A stretch of 64,000 nucleotides of DNA from Tetmemena sp. SeJ-2015 (GCA_027382625.1 JAJKFJ010022148.1:1-64000), one strand, 5' to 3'. Counted from the stretch's first letter, positions 23,401 through 34,368 are shown. Notes: generated from the sequence alone by a model not told the origin. A program made the numbers and translations.

Positions 23401-24878
23401 TCAAACTGCCAGTCTTTTAGAGGAGCTAAACTAAGAAACTAGGCCTTGCATCAGCAACTGAAGAGTAATATTCTTGTATTTGTTAATAATTTTGCGAAAT
23501 CAATGCCATTTTTTCAATATATCTGAGATAAGATTCGTAGTGTTTATGAGCCTCTTCAGTTTATAGTAACTCCTTTGCTTAATCTCCTCTCTCCTTATAT
23601 ATAGAAGCTAGCTAAAAAGTGTCTTTGTGATGCTCAAAGATCCTTTAAGCCTTGTCAAGATACTCATTCAAAGAATCATTATCTAATTTATTTCAATTAA
23701 AATATTTTATTGATTACACTTCGATCGCTTGTAGAATTTCCAAAACGTAAAAGCCATAGTTCTATAAATAACGCCAATATAATTAAATAATTATTATTTT
23801 TGCCTAACTAGATATTCATTCTATCTCCATTGATATTTCTTACCACAATTGCAAGTGCTTTGTCAATGTACTCCATCGTTTTTTGTAAAGAGTTTAGAAC
23901 TTGGAAAGTCTTTCCATATAGAATATACACCTTTGCCAAGTATTTCCATACAATGCTCTCGTGCTGTTCGAATTAAAACTTAAAATCCGTTTTAGCAAAG
24001 AAAATAAAAATAATTGAACATGGTTTAGTTGAAGAAAATATGGGCTTTTTCTTAGCATTTTGGAAAATTAAAGCATCTCTTTTCATTCCTAACGTCCCAA
24101 AATCTGATCTTCGCTCTCAGGTAAAGTGAGATTTATAGTTCTCCTGAGTCTAACCTTTTCACCAAGTCATCTATGATTCTCTTAGAAATTTTCATATCGC
24201 CCATTGACTGGTAGTAAAGAATAAATTTTAAATTTTGATGGGAATTGAAATAAGTGATAAATAATTCTTCAAATATTTTTAGATTAAAATTTATAATCTT
24301 TCTCGCTCAATAAAATTTCTTACAAAATTGATATTAAATTTTCCAATTATCCCCATATTCCTTTATCATAATTAGTATTGGTTATTTGAGCTACTCAGCT
24401 CTATTTATCTGGAATTAGCATGCAAAAACACTGTGAGCATAGAATATGCAAGCAAGATATAATTTTCTAATTTAACACTGGCAATTTAAGGAGAATCTTA
24501 ATCGAAATAAAAAGTTAATTAAACCTTAAAAATGTCGTGATCTTAGTTTTTATGAGCTTTCAAAATCTTTTCATCCTTGATTTTTAAAATTAATCTTTAT
24601 TTCGCCTTTTGAATAAGTGCCTTGGTTTGCAGTTCCTGATCTGAGTGCTGTGCTATGAATTCATCAACAAGAGAGTCAATCTACTTTCTCCCTGACTTGT
24701 ATTTGCACTCTAGATTTAAATCCAAACGCTTTTGCCGCAGAGCTAAAAATTCATCAGTGTCCTTAGTTCGTTCTTCTTTTATCTATTATGTAGTTGGGTC
24801 TGATTGAGGTTGATTTACTTCTAATTACATATTATCAGCGCTATTGCTCTGATCAGAAACTTGATTTTGGCCTTCCAT
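20454..24878 (-). CDS. TPR-protein gene copy 2
   Basis: ATG 24876-24878 opens with MEGQNQVSDQSNSADNMQLE. An intron at 23979-24093 (GT..AG) separates SLYLRAKIRFWD from FEQHESIVWKYLAKVYILYG. Next comes a TPR-like block (LDKAQRIFEHHKDTFQLASI, YKERGDQAKELLQTEEAHKH). After the palindromic element (22725-23516) lie exons with ERANKELLKKAEKIIQFNTY and EKHEEYNKKYKRLLKRFFTA. A final long frame (KAFNMIKRSQNVIETILGKD, then VLEKCLRIQKAIYGLYHSQV and ALAETLFKLQEFGEASKI) is open to TGA at 20454-20456. All frames use TAA/TAG as Gln. Exon boundaries in the middle are not fully resolved and some may be IES junctions. The family function is unknown; the repeated amphipathic helix pairs suggest a protein-interaction scaffold. 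MITEs sit immediately at both ends. Confidence 0.7.
22725..23516. mobile_element. 792-bp near-perfect palindromic element in TPR copy 2
   Basis: TGAAAAAATGGCATTG at the left is mirrored by CAATGCCATTTTTTCA at the right. The two arms of about 390 bp are almost exact inverted copies around 23115. It is flanked by ATAT at 22721-22724 and 23517-23520. Copy 1 has the empty site with a single ATAT at 14236-14239. No ORF of note. It may be a fold-back MITE. Confidence 0.85.
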
Positions 24879-24911
24879 GTCTGATTAAATTTATTTTAAA
24901 CGCGATTAAAC

Positions 24912-25536
24912 GGGGAGGGCCTTTCCTCGTCATCCACTTTTTTCATGAAAAAATGAAAAATCATCATCTAGCCTAAAATCAGCCAAAACCGACAACTCTT
25001 TCGTCCAAATTCAAATCCAAAGAGTCTAAGCTACTCATATTCTTATATTTAGAGAATTTGGAAGAGCCTAGAAAGAAATTCTATTAAAAAAAATGTAATT
25101 TTAAACAAATGGAAAGATAATTTAAATAAATTAAATGCCTTAATAAATATAAAATTAACTCATAGATATCTAAACTTATATATAAGCGATTTAGGATTCT
25201 TTTCTTATTCTAGAGCATGCATTAAAGCTTAATTACTTTAAAAATTAACATCTTGATCTATCTTTGTTGTTAAGTGATGTATTTTTATTTAAATATGCTC
25301 TAATATTAAAAAATATATTTAGTTTTTTTATAATGTCGTCATAAAGATTAAATTTTCTGTTCTCTTTCCCGCTAAATCTTTAAGATAATTCTTTTAAATT
25401 TAAGAATATGAGTAGTTTAGATTGTTTGGATTTGAATTTAGACTAATTAATTGTCGTTTTTGGCTGATTTTAGGCTAGATGGTTATTTTTCATTTTTAAT
25501 GGAAAAAAGTGGATGACGAGGAAAGGCCCCCCCCCC
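24912..25536. mobile_element. MITE, 625 bp, 8-bp TSD GATTAAAC
   Basis: The left end GGGGAGGGCCTTTCCTCG and right end CGAGGAAAGG plus a C-run share inner sequence with the 19780 MITE. It is flanked by GATTAAAC at 24904-24911 and 25537-25544. The empty site, with one GATTAAAC, is at 15540-15547 in the paralogous copy 1, in identical flanking context (AAACGC before, TATA after). It lies just upstream of the TPR copy-2 start codon. Confidence 0.9.
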
Positions 25537-25959
25537 GATTAAACTATAAGTTAAAAAGATTTTAATTTGATATTATAAAATCATAACTATCAAAGAATAT
25601 CATGATGAAAAGTTTATTTTTTTATGAGATCATTAAATTCAACTTAGATAAATTTATTCCTATGTTCTCCATTATAATAAATAAATCATTAAAATCCGCT
25701 TTAGCAATATTAGTTTATAGTCAAAAACTTTTTAGTATTCTTAAAGATATAAAATACACTAAGGATATCTAGATAGGGCTGTGATAATAAATTAATTCCG
25801 AAAATCTTTGATTTAAAGCCTAGTGTATTTATTATATTTGATTATCACTTTTTCTAAATTTAATTTGCCAAAATAGATTTCTGAATCCTAGCGAGAGGAT
25901 TTTTTAATCCAGCATGAGGTTAAAAAAAGCTTTTTTAATTAAGACACAATGATCAATCC

Positions 25960-27927
25960 TAATATTAAATAATAGACTTTGCAAGTAGTTCCAGCCTATC
26001 ATCTTAAAAGTGATGGAGAGAGGTTGAACTAATTAATTATTTTGAATATTAACCTTGATACATATCTAAAATCAATTCTACAGCAATAAGAGCTTGCTGT
26101 TCAAGGGACCATGCCCTTTGCCAATATTTTATTTATTGTTTTGTGGGGAATTTTTATCCTCCAAACCTCTCCACTCTTGTCAGGCAGCTTCTTCAGCAAA
26201 TTTCTCCCACTTAATTTAAGAATAAATATGAAATTAAATAGCAGTATGACAATGAGGCATTTCTTAGTGAAAATTACATATTTTGTGTTAAATATTTAGT
26301 GAAGGTGAAGTACATTTTGACATTATAGTTTTCATTGGATTTGATGGGCATGAACTAGCTGAGAGAGCCTCTTTCCACACTTTGAGGAGTGAACCGATCG
26401 TGAAGAGCATGTTAGCCATTTCGCATTTCCTACCCAGCCGCAGGGAAAGTAGCTTCAAATTGAGACATCTGCATATTTACACTACGCATCGCTTAAGGCG
26501 CTCCTTAATCTATCTATCATCATTAAAAATGTTGTTATAAGTTATATTCTAGAAAGGGGAGCATAGAGGGATTCATTTGTCCTTGGTCAGAATGAGTGAT
26601 GACTGCGCGGGTTATGCTCTAAACGTTATTCAGTCTTTCAAAGAAAATGGACTCCTCTATTTAGTGACGCTCTCTGTTCAAGCTGAGCTCGTTTAGCAAA
26701 AAGAGCTTGTTGATCTTCAGAATAATATACTGAGGTAATTGCCCCAGCCTCAAGTATTTTCATATTTTTCATAGATGAAATATCTTATGCATTCCTTAAT
26801 ACTTATTTCAATACTTGTTGAAGAACTTTAGAAGAAAAATTAAGTTCTATTTTTTGTTGATGGAAAGTACTTATTCTTCATTCCAAATGTGAAACTTAAT
26901 TCTTTTGTCCGTGTTCTCTCTTGAAATCAATGCCAACTCATAACATATTTATAGTTCATTCCTCTATTATAATAATTTGATTTAAAATGATGACACTAAA
27001 AAATATTAGTCCAGAAGTTTTGATTTTAAGAAAAGTCTTTCCCTATTTTAAAGCGTATATTTTTAAATTAAATTAGAAAATAAACTCAGTCCTTTAGCAT
27101 CCTTCTTCATCATGCCATAGAAGCTATAAATTGAATCCCAAAAATAATAGAAAAAAAAAACACTTAAGAAAACAGATCCACTCAAAGAATCTAAACTTAA
27201 GGGTTATTAATTTGTCAAAACTTACACAAAGCAGTCCATGACGTGAACAGAAGTACTCTTCACACTGTATGTCTAAATCAGAGTGTTCTCCATGTCATTG
27301 TGCAAGTCTATCGCATAGATCAATAGCTACTCAGAATTATCTATAAATCTCACTAAAAGCAATAAACGCAAGCCATTAAATTAATTCCTCAAGAAATACT
27401 GGAAGTAGCGATTAGACTTGTACAGTTAATCTTAACTCATAGAATTTTCTCTTCCCGGTTTAATTTTCTAGCGCACTCCTTCCACTGCTGCAAACTGAAT
27501 GCATTATTTCTTAATATGCTTAATTATATGAAACTGGACAAAGGTCAAGCCTTTTTTGAGGAGATACTTTTTCTCTGTTTGTAAACTATTGAGGTTAAAT
27601 ATTTGTATCTCAAAGAGATTTTGCAGCCAAAAGAGGCTGTAGTTCTTAGTCAGTTTAATTATCTTAGGCTTTGCCACAAAGTTCTTCACCATAACCATTT
27701 TAGTAGCTCTCTCTTAAAATTATAATCTTAAAATTAAATTGCTCTGTACCTCCCATTGATAAAATATAGAGTAATATATAAGATATTATAATATATTTGA
27801 TAAGGTAAGTTTTGTCATTGCAATAGCCAAAGTAGTAGGGGTGCTGAAAGTGCAAGAGTTGATTGATGTCATTAAGGGTTTTAGCTTTATTAATTCGCTT
27901 GAAGTTCTTCTGTCGATATGTTCGCAT
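25960..27927 (-). CDS. Large helical protein gene, unknown (paralog of 28933-30175 gene)
   Basis: Several minus-strand blocks read well in the ciliate code. They are MRTYRQKNFKRINKAKTLND (from ATG at 27927), KPKIIKLTKNYSLFWLQNLF, RYFQYFLRNQFNGLRLLLLV and DLHNDMENTLIQTYSVKSTS, the last followed by a GTAAGT donor near 27227. Further down are LLNELSLNRERHQIEESIFF (about 26690), RCLNLKLLSLRLGRKCEMAN (about 26450), LLKKLPDKSGEVWRIKIP (about 26180) and QQALIAVELILDMYQGQ (about 26080). Blocks are in different frames and separated by AT-rich gaps, so introns or IESs remain unresolved. The plus strand of 26319-26540 is also open but less protein-like. The long helices suggest a HEAT/armadillo-like protein; that is inference. 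The related block at 29800-30175 shows a duplicated family. Confidence 0.5.
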
Positions 27928-27999
27928 GTCATCGCGCGAATACTAAAAAAGTATCGCAGTTTCTCCTATCAATAATATAAATATTTTCATTTATTAAGT

Positions 28000-28930
28000 C
28001 AATTTATTTTTAATTTAAAGTATTTTATTCAATTAGAGAGAGCCAGGGAATTTAGAATAAAATTTAATTTTCAATCATAGTTTTGCATTTTTAAAAGAAT
28101 TTAGAGATGCGGCCTCGTTGAATATATGAGGAAGATAAAATAAGAAATATGAGTGTGTTTATGAGGGTCCGTAGACTGACTCCTGTTTAAACTTTTCGAT
28201 ATATCTATTTTCTTTATCTTCTTAATCCATCGCAATAAATAATAGCCTTATTACTATACTTAATCTGAAGAAATGCATTTAATTTTTCTCTCTCTATAAA
28301 TTGACATTTACAACACAGGTATTTAAGATTAAGATATTCAGATTGGAAAATTATGATCTGAATAAATTTATGTGTACATTTCAGGTTAATTTATTAGGAA
28401 AAAATTAAAAAGAGTAAGATCATAATTTAGTAGAGGAAAAATAATAATGGAAATAATTAGATTAAAATGTAAATGAGAGTGAAAAACAAAGAGAGAACAG
28501 ATATATTCTCTTATTTTTGTTAATCTGAGACTTAATTAAGATCAAATTTCTAACTATTGAGATATGATTGAAAGGAGCAACTGTATCTCCAAGTCTTAGC
28601 ATCTATTTAACTTTCATTGAAATAAGGAAATAGTTTAACTCTTAAACAAAGAGAACAAATTCAATTTAAAATATAATTTAATCTTTAAAAGATTAGTTTA
28701 TTGAAAAAGCAAAATTTGAACGGGAAAGCGATTGTAAAAAAGCAAATTTCTCTTGACTATAAAATTTCATAAAAAGATATTGCCATAAAAAGCTTTTCAT
28801 TTTGATGCTTGTAAGATCTTTTTAAGTGTTGAATATGGTATGCGGATTCTCCAGAACTCAGTTTTTTGCTTCTCTTGTCTCTTTAGCATTTAAATTCAGT
28901 AATATTCTACATTTTTAAAATTTATTGGAA
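28000..28930. other. AT-rich intergenic DNA, nothing identified
   Basis: No supported gene, repeat or RNA seen. Confidence 0.5.
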
Positions 28931-28932
28931 TA

Positions 28933-29283
28933 TCAAAATTAAAGAAGCATGACAAAAACAAGACTCTTCTTGCCGTAGGTGGTGTAATAAGTAACTGTCA
29001 TTTGTTTCTTGATGGACATGGCGAATCCTTCTTGGAACTCTTCAATCTAATTTTAGTTTGGATCCCACAAGAGCGATGGTAGTGCAGAGAAGCCTGCTTG
29101 CCTGAGGATGAGACTAGCCAGCCTTGTATCATCAGTCTGCAGATTATTGAAGTGAGAAAAGAACTAAGAAGTCTCTTGAGGGATTTAACTTGTCCTGCTC
29201 TTGAGTTCACTCAGCAGATACAGATAACTCTAATTACCGATTATGAATTGAGGGGTTTGTCCCAGCTTCAATTATTAGTATGA
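28933..29283 (-). CDS. C-terminal exon of an unknown protein
   Basis: The minus-strand frame is open with TAA/TAG as Gln from about 29283 to TGA 28933-28935. It reads KLGQTPQFIIGNQSYLYLLS, then NNLQTDDTRLASLILRQAGF, SALPSLLWDPNQNQIEEFQE and a C-terminus TYYTTYGKKSLVFVMLLQF. The composition is typical of a folded host protein. The 5' exon boundary is probably near 29250-29290. It may be the 3' end of the gene whose upstream part is at 29800-30175. No domain recognised. Confidence 0.55.
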
Positions 29284-29799
29284 TGTGTTTATTAAATTAA
29301 TTTATGTGATGAAAATTAAAATTATCATAATTGACTTCAAATCTTAAATAAAATTTATAACTTATAGCTATTTATATCAATCTAGTTTTGCATTATTGTT
29401 TTAAAAGTTAAATATCCTTTTTAATTGAGAGCTGAGAATTAATTCTATTTAAGCAATAAGAGTTGATATAATTTTATAAGAAATTTTACTTTTAATTAAA
29501 AATAATTGATTGAGAAAACTTATTCTCGAACCTGGATAGGGTATTTCATTGAAATATCTAAGTTTTTCCTCGAGATAAACAAAAGCTCTACAAAATATTT
29601 TTTTTTCAAAAATAGATTGATAGATTTTAAACTCGTTTCTCAATGCCACACCCTCATACTGAAATATACAAATCCATTCAAGGAATACGAAACTTTATAA
29701 ACATATTTCAATAGGATTCATATTAAAAGTATTTCGAAGCAGGCCATTACTTGAATGCGAGTCTGCTTAAATTTATAGGTCTGTAAGAGTTAAATTTCT

Positions 29800-30175
29800 A
29801 GACTATGGAGGTCTACTCCGTATATTTAAATCTCCTGTGGATTTATAAATCTCTATTACAATAAATAATAAATTTCTTAGGAAGTATTGAAAATACCTTG
29901 TAGAGTTTTGCATATCTCTTGGGCATAGTAGTTCCTCGTCTCCTTGCTTGTATTTCCTTCTCTTTCCCTCAACGGCTGCGAATTGCATAATAAATTTATT
30001 TTTTTTAGAACTCTCTCATTATTTTGAATTGAGAGTAATACGCCTAGCCCTTCTTAATAAGATGCTTCTTCTCAACACAGAGACTCTGCAAATTATAGAC
30101 TTGTATTTCAAAGTTGCTCTAAAGCCAGAAGAGGCACTAGTGCTTAGAGAGTTTAATTATCTTAGGCTTTGAAGG
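29800..30175 (-). CDS. Upstream part of a paralog of the 27-kb gene
   Basis: Minus-strand reading from 30175 gives KPKIIKLSKHQCLFWLQSNF, then QVYNLQSLCVEKKHLIKKGQ. In another frame from 29988 it gives MQFAAVEGKRRKYKQGDEEL and STRYFQYFLRN. These match the 27-kb gene blocks (KPKIIKLTKNYSLFWLQ, QFAAVEGVRQKIKPGRE, RYFQYFLRN) in the same order. In this copy the frame changes near 30000, consistent with an unremoved IES or a mutation. Function unknown. Confidence 0.55.
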
Positions 30176-30722
30176 CAACTCTTTCTTAAATATCTTCTTC
30201 CATTATCTATGCTTCCCCTCTCTCAGGAAAAATATATAGAGAAATATTAAAACTAATTAGTATGCATTAATTATTTTAAGGAAGACTTATCGATTGCAGT
30301 AATTGATGTAAAATGGAAACTAATGGTGGAGCATTTACTATTGGTCAGGCGCAATAATGGTTTTACCAATTTTCTTCATATTTTTTTGCCTAAGCATTTC
30401 AATTGTATTGTCTTCATTCTGTAATATAAGCATCGTCTCACTTATTACCAAATTAGAATATAATATGAAATAAATGAAATTTTTACTTTAAATCTCATTA
30501 TATGAGCTGGATTGTGAACGGTTTTTGTGGTAGGTTTGCTTTTTACACTAATACAAATAAGCAAAAATGAAAATTGTTGAGTTATGAATACAGTGCCAAA
30601 ATTAGTTTGATCCTTGAAATACTCAATATAGCATCTATCTTATTCTGTGTTTTTATCCATGAGAGAAAATTATATTTTTAAACTTCTATATTTAGCACAA
30701 TCTTGCACAAATTATACTCTTA

Positions 30723-30734
30723 TAATCATTCCAG
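30723..30734 (+). other. Inverted MDS pointer, copy 1
   Basis: TAATCATTCCAG; its reverse complement is at 31245-31256. Fusing the two gives an in-frame, family-consistent ICFILNVIIPGTGTM. Confidence 0.75.
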
Positions 30735-31113
30735 GTAAGTTGTTAATAAGACTTGAAGTTATATTTCCCATACACTTATCTTTTTTAATGCCTATGCTAA
30801 ACGATTTCACATAGGAACTGGAACTATGTTGTGCTCAGGTTTCTGCTAAAAGTGGTCAAAGACGCTCTTCATGGTGGGCCTCTTCCAACTCTTCCTTGCT
30901 TACATCTTAATCGGCTGGCTGTTTTCAATTTACTGGGGCTGGCTCATCATTCGCAAGAGCTGGCAGGATAAAGCAGAGCTAGATAAATTCCTGCAGGGCA
31001 CTCAGATAAGAAGCGATAATAATGCACCTGCTAACTATTCAATAATACTCTAAATATAAGTATAGAGATTACTTGTAATATTTGAAGAATAGAACCAATA
31101 GAACAGGAGATGA
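30723..31113 (+). CDS. SPEC3/stum-family membrane protein, C-terminal half (plus-strand MDS)
   Basis: This segment starts with the pointer TAATCATTCCAG (30723-30734), which encodes ..IIPG. An intron with GTAAGT donor (30735) and a CATAG acceptor before GAACTGG follows. The exon then reads GTGTMLCSGFCQKWSKTLFM, VGLFQLFLAYILIGWLFSIY and WGWLIIRKS, and ends at TGA 31111-31113. The order PG.GT, then a Cys-rich loop, then GL.Q......GW.WSI.WG is characteristic of the SPEC3/stum (UPF family) two-helix membrane proteins, which in animals include the mechanosensory Stum. Position of the N-terminal half: opposite strand, 31245-31511. The spacer 31114-31244 is presumably eliminated. Function in ciliates unknown. 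Confidence 0.78.
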
Positions 31114-31244
31114 TATTTCAAAAAGTTAAGCAGAGCAGCAAAGATTTTTCCTTTAACAGCTTAGATTTTAAGATTGTATTTAAAAAAGACTATGCTTCTC
31201 TTTGCTAAGTGTGTGAAAGAGAGAGGGATAAATTTTTAATTGAA

Positions 31245-31256
31245 CTGGAATGATTA
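31245..31256 (-). other. Inverted MDS pointer, copy 2
   Basis: CTGGAATGATTA on the plus strand, exact reverse complement of 30723-30734. Confidence 0.75.
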
Positions 31257-31511
31257 CGTTGAGAATGAAGCAGATATACTACCAGGGTGTGGATAGGAAG
31301 GGCACATCTGTGATGAGTCTCCACACCTCAGCATCTCTTGCGTCGTAGTCTATCACTCTTTCCCTCATGAACTTCATCGCTACCTCTCTGTCTCTGTGAG
31401 CATTACAAATAAGGACATATGAATTCACATTATAAGGATAGCAGTTGCGTCGTTCTCCTTGGGGCCGAATCCTTAGTTTTGGTTTGGTTAGCCACTGTTC
31501 ATTTGGATCAT
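31245..31511 (-). CDS. SPEC3/stum-family membrane protein, N-terminal half (inverted MDS)
   Basis: On the minus strand, ATG 31509-31511 gives MIQMNSGQPNQNQGFGPKEN. A 35-nt intron (31394-31428, GTGAAT..CACAG) leads to REVAMKFMRERVIDYDARDA and EVWRLITDVPFLSTPWQYIC, then FILNVIIP, where the segment ends in the pointer TAATCATTCCAG. The first membrane helix (WQYICFILNVIIPG) is completed only when this pointer is fused to the same pointer on the plus strand at 30723. The two halves face away in inverted orientation, so an inversion is required to build the somatic gene. Confidence 0.78.
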
Positions 31512-31990
31512 GACATCACCTCCGCCGTTTGCATTTCTCTAAATAGAAGAGTTAATTTTCTGAACCTATGAAATTCGCTAGTCAACCTACATTTGCCATT
31601 GTTATAAATAAAGTTTATTTTTATTAACCAGTACTCAAAAATAATCACTTTTTTACCCACTGAGTTTTAGAATCGCTCAAATCTTCAAAGAATAAAAAAG
31701 AAAGCATTGATAAATAAGGATGGAAAAATTAGATATTCGGATTAAATTAATCCTGAGTCCGATCCTTTAAAAAACTACCTCTCATTCTTCCTTTAAATGA
31801 ATTCTTTTATATTATTGCATCACTAATTCTATCTAATGCTATCTAAATCAAAATAAATTATTTGTCTTTGAGTTTTACAATTTGAAATTCTAAGATTTTT
31901 TTTTATTTATGAAGATTTAACTTTTAAAAACAAGAAAATTTAGTCTAAATTTGAATTGAATTTAATTAAAATAATAGAGTAACATCTTGC

Positions 31991-32494
31991 TCAAGGTTGA
32001 TTCTAATTTTTAAGTATTTCATAGATTTTCTAAAGTAGATCTGTTTGCTTCGTAAGTGTTGCAGCATTTAAACGCTATATAGCAAGCTCTTCATCTCTCT
32101 GCTTGAGCTTACGCTCCTCTAAAGCAAGCCACTCTTTTCTTTCTTCCTCCCTTTTCTTTTCCCTCTCAGAGTTTAGAACTTGTTGGCCATCCTCTGAGAA
32201 AGCTTGCAGCTATGACTTCTCCTACAACTCTGTCATTTAATTAATCTATTGGAAAAATCTTTCTGACTGCTATCTCCTCTATTCATCCTGAGCATTTCTC
32301 AAGCGATCCAACTCCTCCCATTTTTATTAATTCTGATCTCTCTTTCTATCGATTTCTAAGCTCTTTATTTATAGCTCCTTCCCTTACTAGACCAATTATC
32401 TGAGTTAATTTTGCTATTAAATTAGCTAATCGAACTGAGCTTGCGTCAATAGCATTGAGCCTTCTTGTTATTATTGTTGTTGAAAGTTTTTCAT
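31991..32494 (-). CDS. Gln-rich coiled-coil protein, 167 aa
   Basis: ATG 32492-32494 to TGA 31991-31993 is a complete uninterrupted frame. More than twenty TAA/TAG codons are read as Gln, which by itself fixes the genetic code. It starts MKNFQQQQQQEGSMLLTQAQ. The middle and end are highly charged heptad-like helix (SEREKKREEERKEWLALEER, then KLKQRDEELAIQRLNAATLT), i.e. a long coiled coil. No catalytic domain. It resembles the C-terminal coiled coil of the gene at 34369-36073 (LVLKEKQMVLEEKKMAL). Function unknown. A palindromic MITE begins 48 bp upstream of the start codon. Confidence 0.85.
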
Positions 32495-32541
32495 TTTAAT
32501 TTCTTCAAGGTTTATTTTAATTTACAAAGTATTTGATATTT

Positions 32542-33151
32542 GGGGGGGGGCCTTTCCTCGACAGTAAAATTTTATAATGAAAAAAATTAAGTAAAAAATA
32601 TGTTTATAGGATAATTTTCGCTCTTGAATTTGATTCTTCCAATTATAGAGGCCTATTTGAACATCTAAGGCCTCAAATTTTAATCCTAATTCAGTCAGCT
32701 AGAAGTCAGCTGCACATAAATAAAATTTATATTTTTAGCTATTTTTTCGCTATTGTAAAATAAATTTAAAGCGCTGTTTTAAAATAGAGCAATATTTTTA
32801 CACAACCAAAATTTAATTCATGAAAAAGGGGGTAATGCTACAATTTTTCAGCTCTACTTCTTTGTACTTATAGCTGAAGCATGTTATTTTTTTAAAAAAT
32901 ATTGCTCTATTTTAAAACAGCGCTTTAAATTTATTTTACAATAGCGAAAAAATAGCTAAAAATATAAATTTTATTTATGTGCAGCTGACTTCTAGCTGAC
33001 TGAATTAGGATTAAAATTTGAGGCCTTAGATGTTCAAATAGGCCTCTATAATTGGAAGAATCAAATTCAAGAGCGAAAATTATCCTATAAACATATTTTT
33101 TACTTAATTTTTTTCATTATAAAATTTTACTGTCGTGGAAAGGCCCCCCCC
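32542..33151. mobile_element. Palindromic MITE, 610 bp, 8-bp TSD TGATATTT
   Basis: A G-run then CCTTTCCTCGACAG at the left mirrors CTGTCGTGGAAAGG and a C-run at the right. The arms are near-perfect inverted copies of about 260 bp around a short centre near 32830. It is flanked by TGATATTT at 32534-32541 and 33152-33159. The interior differs from the MITEs at 19.8 and 24.9 kb; only the outer ~16 bp are shared, so it is a fold-back relative using the same ends. Confidence 0.88.
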
Positions 33152-33421
33152 TGATATTTTATTCAACTTTTTCTGAAAATATTTGAATGTTTGAAAATTA
33201 ATAATAATTATTCATTCATACCTCTAAGTGAATATATAGAGCGTTCTGAAAACTTTCATCCTTTAAGTTCTAATCCTAATTTAAATGTATATCAAGTGTG
33301 CTTGTGCTTTTCTCCCATGCAATAAATTTTCCATAATTAGCTTCTACATAGGTGAGTTAACCTATTTCTGATTGATGTGATATACCAACTTACACTAAAT
33401 ATCAAGCGAGACGAGTTTAAG

Positions 33422-33857
33422 ATGAGAGATAAGAATCAACAAGCCCCTAACTGTCCACTTATATCTAAGCCCTCCATTTCATAAAACTCCAATAATTTAA
33501 TCTCTTGGGAGTAATCTGATTCAAGTTATGAAGGAGGAAAGTTCAAACCAGATTTAAGTAGATCAGCTTTAGATTTATCCGGAATTTTACTTGATTTCAA
33601 GACTCAGTCATCTATAGGATTTGCTTTTGGCTAATTTTAGTAAGGCCCTCCTTTGGTTCCTCTCTTTTAAATATGTGTGAAACATACATTTTAAGAGGTA
33701 ACTAAAATTTTAAGTTTAGTTGTCTAATATGAGCATTTTCCTTTCAATTTAGCAGCAATAGCAGATTTCTCAATTATCTAATCTTATAGGAAGCAATATA
33801 TGGTTTGGACAAGCTATAAGTATAATTAGTGCTGAGGGTGAATAAGAGCAAATTTGA
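33422..33857 (+). CDS. Small hypothetical protein, 126 aa, one intron
   Basis: ATG at 33422 opens MRDKNQQAPNCPLISKPSIS and runs 92 codons to CVKHTFQE, followed by a GTAACT donor. The 55-nt intron (33698-33752) ends CAATTTAG. Exon 2 starts QQQQISQLSNLIGSNIWFGQ and stops at TGA 33855-33857. Both exons are phase 0 and use TAA/TAG as Gln. Ser/Asn/Gln-rich, no domain or membrane helix recognised. The Gln codons at the exon 2 start would be stops in the standard code. Confidence 0.65.
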
Positions 33858-33869
33858 AGTTAGGATAGT

Positions 33870-34025
33870 AGATTTGGTTCATAATACGAAATTTACCTAC
33901 ATTTTTGACCAATTTATCGTTTTAAGGTTCCAATAAGTATGATGCTCATTTTTATCTTAATTTTGCCATGAATCAGGCTCCCTTTGTTTGCAATTTTGAT
34001 AATAGCTAGTGATTGTACTAAGTCT
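33870..34025 (+). CDS. Possible exon fragment
   Basis: Two overlapping plus-strand frames look coding: KSKFEVRIVDLVHNTKFTYI (about 33845-33905) and KYDAHFYLNFAMNQAPFVCN (about 33935-34000). They may be pieces of one gene joined by an intron or IES, or an alternative continuation of the gene at 33422. No family recognised. Confidence 0.3.
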
Positions 34026-34368
34026 ACTATGATAAGGTGAGAGTATGATTCCCATTTAACAATTTCTGTTTTTAAAAAAAGTCTTAATTGTATTTTAAAT
34101 CTGAGTTAAGATTCAGCACTAATTATCCTGATTAATCATATAACATAAAAATAAGATGCAAAAATCTTTTAAAATAATATAAACTTTAATCTATAATGAA
34201 ATTAACTTTTGATTTCCTTTTTTAAAAAAGTAAAAATAAAACACATTCTTTATTTACTCTAATTTTATTTCAATATAATTTATGAAGATGAAGGATAAAT
34301 GAGTTCTAATATATTTATCTTTTATGATTGTTTGAAATTTAAACTTAACTAATTAAAAGACATAGTTC

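Noticed and set aside
26319..26540. Plus-strand open frame (GFDGHELAERASFHTLR)
   Set aside because: The opposite strand gives a better protein continuing with neighbouring minus-strand blocks; with one stop codon, antisense frames are often open.
31991..32494. Many in-frame TAA/TAG codons suggesting pseudogenes
   Set aside because: Reading them as Gln gives complete, sensible proteins ending at TGA in several independent genes; this is the known hypotrich code.
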